A stretch of DNA of 64,000 bases from NCBI GenBank assembly GCA_964407165.1, contig CAYOUJ010000002.1, positions 1 through 64,000 of the forward strand, given 5' to 3'. The notes beneath the pieces are model-generated. The model searched no databases. It worked only from the letters and a program-made list of their open reading frames with translations, and was not told the DNA's origin. Each line of letters opens with the position of its first letter. The stretch's first letter is position 1. Shown piece after piece: positions 27,692 to 34,273 of the stretch. Origin of the DNA: CAZPKH01 sp964407165. Lineage in GTDB: Bacteria; Bacteroidota; Bacteroidia; Bacteroidales; Muribaculaceae. A program made the translations under genes and the position numbers.

Positions 27692-28627
27692 TTATCGCCG
27701 CTGACCGGGGGCGGTGATGTAGCGGCGGTAGGCGCATAGGAAGCGGCGGAAGGGGCGGAGGCGCATGAGCACACCCTCCATGATGACAATGCCGAGGGCC
27801 GCTGTGAAGATGCCCAGCAGTACGTCGATCAGGTAATGGTGGGAGGTATAGACGGCAGTGAACCAGATGCCGACGGTGATAATGGCGAAGAGGGTGCGCA
27901 GCCACCACGAGCAGCGGGCGCGCAGGGAATAATAGAGCGCCACGGGCATGTAGGCGGAGTGGAGGGAGGGCACGGCGGCGAAGACGTTGGCGTTGCGGCC
28001 GTAGAGGCCGTCGAAGACGTGCCAGCCGGTGATGTCCTGGAAGCCCGCGAGTCCGGCAACGTTGCCGGGGGTGCCGGGGATGAAGTCGAAGCCGATGGTG
28101 GCCGCATACCACGGCGGCGCGGCTGGGTGGATGTAATATCCCGCGAAGCCCAGGAAGTTCACCAGCAGGAAGACGAGGGCGAACCGGAGGTAAATCTCGC
28201 GCTGCCCTTTGTAGTATAGCCAGAGGCCGAAGAGTATGGGCACGGGCACCCAGCAGAGGTAGAATATGCCGCCGATGAGGTCGAGTAGCCAGGTGGTGTG
28301 CCGGGCAAACCACTCGTTGGGCGTAAGGCCGCCGATGCCGAAGAGCGAGCGCTCGGTCTCGTATATGCCGCGGATGTCGACCGAGGGGTTGACCTCGTAG
28401 TTGTGGGCGATGTTCATCCAGTCATACGAGATGCCGAAGATGGCGAAAGGGAGCAGTGCGACGACGACGCGGCGGGTTACGCCGTTGTAGCAGAAGAGTA
28501 TGGCGATTAGCGCTGCGAGCATCCAGTGCTCGGGGCGCATGCCTATGAATAGAGCTGTTACGGCGAGCCATACCATCAGGCACGCGAACAGGCACAGAGC
28601 CTCCTTCTTGCTTGGCAACTGGGGCAT
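27692..28627 (-). CDS. PAP2/Aur1-like inositolphosphotransferase, candidate inositol phosphorylceramide synthase
   Basis: A 311-residue polytopic membrane enzyme with PAP2 chemistry. The GYYIHPAAPPWY motif is characteristic of Aur1/IPC synthases. PSLHSAY and HHYLIDVLLG supply the two catalytic histidines and aspartate. It would move a phosphoinositol head group from phosphatidylinositol to ceramide or a related acceptor. It is the last gene of a tight four-gene operon, 11 bases after the CDP-alcohol phosphotransferase, the order known for Bacteroides inositol lipid clusters. I start it at ATG 28627: the upstream in-frame stretch overlaps the preceding gene and is His/Arg-rich noise. Confidence 0.86.
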   Translation of the reverse strand: MPQLPSKKEALCLFACLMVWLAVTALFIGMRPEHWMLAALIAILFCYNGVTRRVVVALLPFAIFGISYDWMNIAHNYEVNPSVDIRGIYETERSLFGIGGLTPNEWFARHTTWLLDLIGGIFYLCWVPVPILFGLWLYYKGQREIYLRFALVFLLVNFLGFAGYYIHPAAPPWYAATIGFDFIPGTPGNVAGLAGFQDITGWHVFDGLYGRNANVFAAVPSLHSAYMPVALYYSLRARCSWWLRTLFAIITVGIWFTAVYTSHHYLIDVLLGIFTAALGIVIMEGVLMRLRPFRRFLCAYRRYITAPGQRR

Positions 28628-28638
28628 GCGGGGGATGG

Positions 28639-29331
28639 TTATTTGGAGAGCTCGCGCTTGCAGTGGGCAAGGCGGGCGAAGGCGGTGATGTTGGCAAAGA
28701 TGGCGATTATGGCCATGGTTATGATGAGTATCCAGGAGGCTTCGAAGTCGCAGACGTCGCGGAGGCTGCAGCCGACGATACCGGTGGCGATGGTGCCGAT
28801 GGCGGTGAGCACCACGCGCTCGGGGCGCTGCATGAGGCCTACCTTGCACTCGATGCCGAGACCCTCGGCGCGTGCGCGGACGTAGCTGACCATCATTGAG
28901 CCTACCAAGGCTATAAACGTGATGATGGCGCCCCAGACGTAGCCGGTGGCCATGAGGAAGTAACAGATGCCGCCGAGGGTGAACAGCTCGCTGTAGCGGT
29001 CGAGCACGGAGTCGTACATTGCGCCGAATCGGGAGGCCATGTTGCCGATGCGGGCCACCTGCCCGTCGAGCATGTCGAAGAGCGAGGCCGCCAGGATGAC
29101 GAAGCCGCCCCAGCCGAGGAGGGCGTAGTCCATGACGCCGGTGTCGACGCTGCGGTTGGCGGCTACCACCATCATGGCCGCGGCGGCGACGGCGCCGAGG
29201 AAGCCGACGGTGGTGACCACGTTGGGGGTTATGCCCACCTTGATCATGCCGCGCACGGCGGGGTTGATTATCTTGTAGATGAAGAGCTGGAGCCAGTCGC
29301 GTTTTTGGTGGAATGTATTCTTGATGCTCAT
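28639..29331 (-). CDS. CDP-alcohol phosphatidyltransferase, candidate phosphatidylinositol (phosphate) synthase
   Basis: A 230-residue membrane enzyme that exchanges the CMP of a CDP-diacylglycerol for an alcohol such as inositol or inositol-phosphate. The full signature is present: DMLDGQVAR, then eight residues, G, three residues, D, three residues, D (RFGAMYDSVLD). About six transmembrane helices. Neighbours are a GtrA protein 12 bases upstream and the Aur1-like gene 11 bases downstream. In Bacteroides, such a pair makes inositol phospholipid and then inositol sphingolipid. Substrate alcohol cannot be read directly; glycerol-phosphate or serine enzymes share the motif. Confidence 0.88.
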   Translation of the reverse strand: MSIKNTFHQKRDWLQLFIYKIINPAVRGMIKVGITPNVVTTVGFLGAVAAAAMMVVAANRSVDTGVMDYALLGWGGFVILAASLFDMLDGQVARIGNMASRFGAMYDSVLDRYSELFTLGGICYFLMATGYVWGAIITFIALVGSMMVSYVRARAEGLGIECKVGLMQRPERVVLTAIGTIATGIVGCSLRDVCDFEASWILIITMAIIAIFANITAFARLAHCKRELSK

Positions 29332-29343
29332 GTTTAGCGCTTG

Positions 29344-29889
29344 TTATTTACGGAAACGTGCGGGGGTGAGAGAGTCGACGAAGCTGATGGCGTAGGGGTC
29401 GAAGCGGGTGGTGCGGTAGACGAAGTTTTTCTGGAGGACGAAGTTCCAGAACCAGGAGACGAGGAGCGACACGATGATGCGTGCGGCGGCGAAGCTGCCG
29501 ACGTTTGTGAAGCCGAGCATCTCGAGGAAGTGCCATCGGTCGAGGACGATGGTGAGGAGCGAGGTACCGACGGTGTTGAGGGCGAGGCTGCCGAGCCACA
29601 CCATGATATATTTCACGGCCACGGCGCGCTTGGAGGTGCCGGAGGCACGGAAGGTGAAGTGATAGTTTATGATGCAGTTGACGACGCCGCCGATGACGGC
29701 GCCGATGGGCGTGGCGGCCCAGGCCGACATGCCGACGGCAACGAGGACGATGGAGCTGCCCAGATCGCACCACGAGGCCACCTGGCTAGAGACTATGGAG
29801 CGCAGGAAGGTGAAGATGCTCTCCATGGTCTTCTCGCCGGGGATGAGCCGGCGGCGTGGCCGTTGCGATGACTGGTCTGTGGTGCTCAT
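29344..29889 (-). CDS. GtrA-like membrane protein
   Basis: A 181-residue protein with four predicted transmembrane helices. GtrA hallmarks are the GGVVNCIINYHFTFR segment near helix 2 and the FWNFVLQKNFVYR motif at the end. Family members take part in flipping or handling polyprenol-linked sugars for cell-surface glycan modification. In this operon it may help deliver an inositol- or sugar-linked lipid across the membrane; that is inference. I use ATG 29889; a TTG two codons upstream is less likely. The N-terminal ~25 residues are charged and cytoplasmic. Gaps to neighbours are 13 and 12 bases. Confidence 0.85.
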   Translation of the reverse strand: MSTTDQSSQRPRRRLIPGEKTMESIFTFLRSIVSSQVASWCDLGSSIVLVAVGMSAWAATPIGAVIGGVVNCIINYHFTFRASGTSKRAVAVKYIMVWLGSLALNTVGTSLLTIVLDRWHFLEMLGFTNVGSFAAARIIVSLLVSWFWNFVLQKNFVYRTTRFDPYAISFVDSLTPARFRK

Positions 29890-29902
29890 GGGCAACGGTG
29901 AC

Positions 29903-30757
29903 TTATTTGCGGCGCTTTTTCACCTCTGAGATTATGCACTTTGCGATGGCCGTGGCCGCCTCCGTGCGGCAGGGGGCAAACGATGGCCAGTCATTGAAGT
30001 CGATGATGGTGGCCTCCCCATCGGGCGAGACTATGCAGTCGCCCCCATACACCTTGATATCAAGCTCTTCGGAGGCGCGGGTGGCCAGTGCGCGCAGGGC
30101 CTCGCGGTCGACGCCCATGCGGCGCAGGGTCTGCTCCGTGGGGCGGGTGTACGCGCCGTCGGCGGCGGTGAAGCAGTAGAAGAACTGAGTGCCCTGGACG
30201 CCGTAAAACTTGACGTGCTCGCCAACGAGGTGCTTGGTTATTACGGCCTGGTTGATGCCGCGGAGGAAGTATTCCTTGAGCACCTCCTGGGCCTCGTCGG
30301 CGCTGCGCACGTAGCTGACGTCCTCCTTGTGGACGGTGTGGAAGTCGCCGCGCTTCACCCAGCAGCGCTTGAACCCCATCTCCATGAGCTTGCCGCGGAC
30401 TACCTCGTTGGTGTCGACGATGATGCTCTCGGGGAATGGGATATTTGAGCCGACGAGTATGCGGGTCATGCGCGAGTGGGTGCAGTTCTCGATGCCGAAT
30501 CCGCTGTTGATGACCAGCCGGCCGGCGTCCTGCATCTGCTGGAGCACCTCCAGCGAGCGCCATTCGCGGCACATGTTCATCACCACGGGCTCCTCCACGA
30601 GGCCCTGGCGCAGCTGCTCCTCGGTGTACACGCGCACTTCGCAGCCACGCTTGCGCAGCTGCTCGGTGGCGGCGTTGAAGATGGCGGCGTCGTTGCCTAT
30701 ATGGTTCGGCGAATAGGCTCCGGAGCGCATGATGCCTGCTATTTTTATGTCGGCCAT
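29903..30757 (-). CDS. ATP-grasp family protein at the head of the lipid operon
   Basis: A 284-residue soluble protein. The C-terminal half has an ATP-grasp pattern: CWVKRGDFHTVHKEDV (nucleotide-binding Lys), YGGDCIVSPDGEATIIDFND (metal-binding Asp and Asn region). The family joins a carboxylate to an amine or thiol, or in ITPK-type members phosphorylates inositol phosphates. Being first in a likely inositol lipid operon makes an inositol-phosphate kinase or ligase role attractive but unproven. ATG 30757 (MADIKIAGIM) is preferred because the upstream in-frame codons are low-complexity. A TACCTTTG box at 30825-30818 on the minus strand could be its promoter, leaving a ~60-base leader. Confidence 0.75.
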   Translation of the reverse strand: MADIKIAGIMRSGAYSPNHIGNDAAIFNAATEQLRKRGCEVRVYTEEQLRQGLVEEPVVMNMCREWRSLEVLQQMQDAGRLVINSGFGIENCTHSRMTRILVGSNIPFPESIIVDTNEVVRGKLMEMGFKRCWVKRGDFHTVHKEDVSYVRSADEAQEVLKEYFLRGINQAVITKHLVGEHVKFYGVQGTQFFYCFTAADGAYTRPTEQTLRRMGVDREALRALATRASEELDIKVYGGDCIVSPDGEATIIDFNDWPSFAPCRTEAATAIAKCIISEVKKRRK

Positions 30758-30817
30758 GGCAAGAAGAGTGATTAGTAGTGAGTGATTAGCGATTAACTTC
30801 ACTCCTTAAAACCGGTG

Positions 30818-30825
30818 CAAAGGTA
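30818..30825 (-). promoter_or_regulatory. Putative -7 box (TACCTTTG) of the lipid operon
   Basis: Minus-strand TACCTTTG about 60 bases before the ATP-grasp ATG; no clear -33 TTTG. Confidence 0.45.
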
Positions 30826-30827
30826 GC

Positions 30828-30918
30828 AAAAAGTTTTGAGTTTTTAGTTTTTAGTTTTCAGTTTTTAGCCACCGCTTCCGGGCACTTCACTAAAAACTGA
30901 AAACTAAAAACTAAAAAC
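30828..30918. repeat. Inverted repeat of TTTTTAG-type tandem units
   Basis: Left arm TTTTGAGTTTTTAGTTTTTAG and right arm of ACTAAAAACTAAAAAC-type units flank a non-repetitive centre. It lies between two divergent promoters (30818 minus and 30920 plus). Confidence 0.65.
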
Positions 30919-30919
30919 T

Positions 30920-30951
30920 TTTGTTTGTGTGGAAAAAAAGTGTTACTTTTG
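30920..30951 (+). promoter_or_regulatory. Promoter of the thioredoxin-like lipoprotein
   Basis: TTTG (30920-30923), 20-base spacer, TACTTTTG (30944-30951): full match to the Bacteroidetes pattern, 27 bases before the ATG. Confidence 0.75.
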
Positions 30952-30978
30952 CAAAAATTATTTAAAAAGACCGTCACT

Positions 30979-32076
30979 ATGCAAAATATAATTAAATCGT
31001 CGCTCCTTATACTTCTCGCTTCCTGCCTGTTTACCGCCTGCTCTCACTCCAACGAATGGACCGTCAACGGCAAGATCGACGGCGCCGACGGCGAGGTGCT
31101 CCTGCTCGAGGCCTCCGACAACGGGGTGTGGTATGCCCTCGACTCGGTGACGCTCGACGCTTCGGGCCGTTTCAAGATGAGCCACCGCAACATGGGCTAC
31201 CCCGACATCTACCGCCTGCGCCTGGGCAACAAGACGGTGTATTTCCCGATCGACTCGATTGAGACAGTGACGATTACGTGCCGCGCCGACGCCTTCGACA
31301 CGGAGTATACCCTCGAAGGGTCGCCCTCGGCCGAGCAGCTCATGGCCGTCGACCGCCGCGTGATGGACGTTGTGGCCCGCAGCGGCGTCAAGGCCGTCAG
31401 CACCGACAGCCTGCTCAAGCGCGACCTCGCCGGCATCATCCTCGGCGACCAGACCGGCATCGTCAGCTATTACATTATCAGCAAGAGCATTGGCGGCGTG
31501 CCCATCTTCGACCCCACCAACAAGAGCGACCTGCGCATCATCGGCGCCGTGGCCAACGCCTACGACCAGTTCCGCCCCAACGACCCGCGCACGCGATACC
31601 TGCGCAACCTCTACCTCGGCAACCGCAAGGCCACCTCTGAAAAGCTGCGCACCGACACCATCCACGCCCAGGAGGTGTCATACTTCAACATCGACCTGAT
31701 GGACGCCCAGGGAGTCAGGCACTCACTCAAGGAAATGGTGGACCGCGGTGGCACCGTGCTGCTCAACTTCACCCTCTACGGCGTGGATAGCTCGCCCGCC
31801 TTCAACCGACACCTGCACAACGTCTACCAGAAATACCACGCCCAAGGGCTTGAGGTCTACCAGGTTGGCCTCGACGAGGATGAGTACACGTGGCGCCAGG
31901 GCGCGAAGAACCTGCCGTGGGTGACGGTGTACAACCCGCCGACGTCGGGTGCCATCAACGTGGCAAACTATAACGTGACCGTCGTGCCCGTGTGCTTCAT
32001 CATCAAGGGTGGCGAGATAGTGGAGCGCGTCGACGACATGCAGCAGCTCGACGCGGCCGTGGCCCGGCATATTTAA
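30979..32076 (+). CDS. DUF4369/thioredoxin-fold lipoprotein lacking the CxxC site
   Basis: A 365-residue lipoprotein (SLLILLASCLFTAC lipobox). Residues about 25-125 match the DUF4369 beta domain found before thioredoxin folds in Bacteroidetes. Residues about 225-365 form an AhpC/TSA-thioredoxin-like fold (GGTVLLNFTLYGVDSSPAFN ... VTVVPVCFIIKGGEIVERV) with the cis-Pro region retained. Where family members have WCxxC, this protein has GVDSSPAF, so it cannot act as an ordinary disulfide oxidoreductase. Start ATG 30979 is placed 27 bases after a consensus promoter and gives an intact signal. Possible roles are chaperone-like or binding. A single-gene transcript is likely. Confidence 0.82.
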   Translation: MQNIIKSSLLILLASCLFTACSHSNEWTVNGKIDGADGEVLLLEASDNGVWYALDSVTLDASGRFKMSHRNMGYPDIYRLRLGNKTVYFPIDSIETVTITCRADAFDTEYTLEGSPSAEQLMAVDRRVMDVVARSGVKAVSTDSLLKRDLAGIILGDQTGIVSYYIISKSIGGVPIFDPTNKSDLRIIGAVANAYDQFRPNDPRTRYLRNLYLGNRKATSEKLRTDTIHAQEVSYFNIDLMDAQGVRHSLKEMVDRGGTVLLNFTLYGVDSSPAFNRHLHNVYQKYHAQGLEVYQVGLDEDEYTWRQGAKNLPWVTVYNPPTSGAINVANYNVTVVPVCFIIKGGEIVERVDDMQQLDAAVARHI

Positions 32077-32113
32077 CTGAAAAACAACGGAATTACAAGC
32101 ACAGATTAATTAA

Positions 32114-32351
32114 AGTTTCGCATGTTGGCCAATGCTTGTGGCGCAGCCACAACTCCTTCTGTTAACCCCACGCTTCAGCGTGGGGCAAACAAAACCTCTA
32201 CGACACAAAGTGTGCCGGAGGCACGCCTCTGTAGAGGCGCCTGTCATAGAGGCGTGCCTGGGGCACGCTGATTAGTGAGTGGCATAGCTGCCCCACGCTG
32301 AAGCGTGGGGTTAACAAGTAGAGTTGTGGCTCCGCCACAAATTGCGAAACT
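32114..32351. repeat. Multi-hairpin palindromic element B, copy 3
   Basis: Ends AGTTTCGCA and TGCGAAACT; the same nested hairpin order as copy 2 with variable loops and a diverged centre. Fills the gap between the thioredoxin-like lipoprotein and the TPR regulator. Confidence 0.87.
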
Positions 32352-32367
32352 TATAACTCTCCAAACA

Positions 32368-34020
32368 ATGGCCGGAATCAAGTCGCCGAAATATATAAAA
32401 TTGCTTGTGGCAGTGCTAATTATGCATTGTGCATTGTGCACGGTGCATTGCAGCGCGGGGACGGTGAACTATGGCGACGGGATGACGCTTTACGGGCAGT
32501 ACAAGAAATTAGCGACGGACTCGATCTACCGTCAGGCGCTGCGCTACTCCGACAATCCGGCGACCATCGACTCGGCGGTAGTGAGCTTGAGCTTCATGCT
32601 CTACCGCGTTGACACCGAGGGGCTTAAGGATGCCGACCTGCCGTCGGTTGTCCAGGGCCACAACCTGTTGGGGCGCATCTATCTGTTTGAGTACGGCGAC
32701 TATGCCAAGGCTTACTATAACCTGCGTCAGGCGCTCGACATCGCCACGGAGCGCGGAATCGCTGACTATAACGCGTCGATAAACACCAATCTTGGAGCTC
32801 TTTACCGCATGGCCGGCGCTCTCGCCGGCTCGGCGGAGATGAAAGAGCGGGGCCTGGAGTGCCTGCGCACCAACTTCGCCGAGGCTCTGCGCACGCAGCA
32901 ATGGCGCCCGGCCGTCACGTCGCTTCTCAACATCGGGTCGATAGCGCTTCACGAGGACTCTATCGGGCTGATCGCCACGGAGCTTGACCTGTTTGACAAG
33001 GCGGAGATACCGGCCGGGACGCCGCGCCTGGCGCTTGCGCGGCACTTCGCGCAGGCCCTGCGGCTGTATGACAAGGGTGACTACGCGGGGGCGGTGGCGG
33101 AGCTCAACGAGGCGCGGGCGGCTGCCGACAGCGACCCCCGGGAGCAGCTGATGCTGCTGACCAACCAATACGTGATGCTCCGCCCTACCCGCGACTTCGC
33201 GGCGATGCTGGCCGTGCTACAGGAAGCCGAGACATTGGCGCAGGAGGCGAACGCCCCCGACGCGCTCTCGGGCATATACGAGGACTACCAGGACTATTAC
33301 GAGATGCAGGGCAACGCCGCCAAGGCCGCTGAATACGAGCTGCTTTACTACCGCCACCGCGAGCGGGTGAAGGAGCAGACGGCAGCGCGGAGCATCGACG
33401 ACATGGAGTCGCAATACCTGCTCGATACCGTCAACCGAGACATGGCTTCGCTCATCGAGCGGCAGCAGCGGGCGCGGATAATACTCATATTTTCACTCGT
33501 TTTGTTAGCGTTAGTGGTGGGTTTCCTGGTGTACATGACCGTCAGCTACCGGCGCCTGCGTCAGTCGCAGCAGAGCCTCTACCGGGCCAACCGGGAGCTG
33601 CTTGCGTCGGCGAAGGAACAGGGTGAGATGCGCCGCCGCTATGCCGGTTCGGGGATGGACGACGACTCCAAGAGCAGCCTGTCAGACCGGCTGAAAAACA
33701 TCGTCGAGACTTCGGAGGACGTCTACAGCGAGGGCTTCACCCTCGAGCGGCTGGCCCAGCTCGCCGGCGCCAAGCCGCGGCAGGTGAGCCAGGTGCTCAA
33801 CGAGGTGTGGGAGCGGTCGTTCCCGCAGGTGGTGGCGGAGCAGCGCATCCGGGAGGCGTGCCGGCGCATCGCCGACCTGGAGCGTAGCGAGCGCTTCACC
33901 ATCGAGGCCATCGCCGAGGAGGTAGGCTTCAAGAGCCGCACGCACTTCATCGCGCTGTTCAAGAAACACACTGGCCTCACCCCCTCGCAATACCGCAAGT
34001 CCGTCGAAAGCGACAAATAG
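32368..34020 (+). CDS. Membrane TPR protein with C-terminal AraC-type DNA-binding domain
   Basis: A 550-residue one-component regulator. An N-terminal signal or anchor is followed by TPR-like helical repeats (about 60-350), one transmembrane helix (RIILIFSLVLLALVVGFLVY, about residue 370), a short coiled region, and a C-terminal AraC helix-turn-helix pair (about 450-545: LERLAQLAGAKPRQVSQVLN and IAEEVGFKSRTHFIALFKKH). This is the Bacteroidetes architecture in which a periplasmic sensor directly drives a cytoplasmic DNA-binding domain. The likely targets are nearby secreted-protein genes, which is inference. Start ATG 32368 excludes codons supplied by repeat B3. The signal region contains a repeat-derived stretch (MHCALCTVHC). 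Confidence 0.85.
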   Translation: MAGIKSPKYIKLLVAVLIMHCALCTVHCSAGTVNYGDGMTLYGQYKKLATDSIYRQALRYSDNPATIDSAVVSLSFMLYRVDTEGLKDADLPSVVQGHNLLGRIYLFEYGDYAKAYYNLRQALDIATERGIADYNASINTNLGALYRMAGALAGSAEMKERGLECLRTNFAEALRTQQWRPAVTSLLNIGSIALHEDSIGLIATELDLFDKAEIPAGTPRLALARHFAQALRLYDKGDYAGAVAELNEARAAADSDPREQLMLLTNQYVMLRPTRDFAAMLAVLQEAETLAQEANAPDALSGIYEDYQDYYEMQGNAAKAAEYELLYYRHRERVKEQTAARSIDDMESQYLLDTVNRDMASLIERQQRARIILIFSLVLLALVVGFLVYMTVSYRRLRQSQQSLYRANRELLASAKEQGEMRRRYAGSGMDDDSKSSLSDRLKNIVETSEDVYSEGFTLERLAQLAGAKPRQVSQVLNEVWERSFPQVVAEQRIREACRRIADLERSERFTIEAIAEEVGFKSRTHFIALFKKHTGLTPSQYRKSVESDK

Positions 34021-34023
34021 GCT

Positions 34024-34116
34024 CCAGGAACGCGAATTAAACGAATTACGCGAATTACGCGAATTATAATTTTTAAATTCGCGTAATTCGCGTAATTCGT
34101 TTAATTCGTGTTCCTG
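34024..34116. repeat. Inverted repeat of GCGAATTA tandem units
   Basis: The left arm begins CAGGAACGCGAATTAAACG and the right arm ends with its complement (TTTAATTCGTGTTCCTG), each made of tandem ~9-base units. Begins four bases after the TPR-AraC stop. Confidence 0.7.
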
Positions 34117-34153
34117 TCGACTAATTTCAATAAGTCAATTAAATCACCGGGGT

Positions 34154-34200
34154 TGTCTGAATTTCGGCATACGTCTGAATGCCGAAATTCAGACATTTTT
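34154..34200 (+). terminator. 17-bp perfect palindrome with T run
   Basis: TGTCTGAATTTCGGCAT (34154-34170) and its exact complement (34179-34195) are followed by TTTTTT. Most simply a terminator for the TPR-AraC gene, though its length would also suit an operator for the downstream gene. Confidence 0.65.
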
Positions 34201-34237
34201 TCAGACAAGCGCCAAACTCCTTTGTAAATGTGTTGCT

Positions 34238-34245
34238 TACCTTTG
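34238..34245 (+). promoter_or_regulatory. Putative -7 box (TACCTTTG)
   Basis: TACCTTTG lies 28 bases before the ATG at 34274; the -33 region has no well-spaced TTTG. Confidence 0.45.
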
Positions 34246-34273
34246 TGGCACAAATCCCTAACAATTTGTCACA

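Noticed and set aside
28628..28849. In-frame extension upstream of the PAP2/Aur1-like gene
   Set aside because: His/Arg-rich and fully within the CDP-alcohol phosphotransferase gene.
30979..32076. Thioredoxin-like lipoprotein as an active disulfide reductase
   Set aside because: No CxxC at the active-site position.
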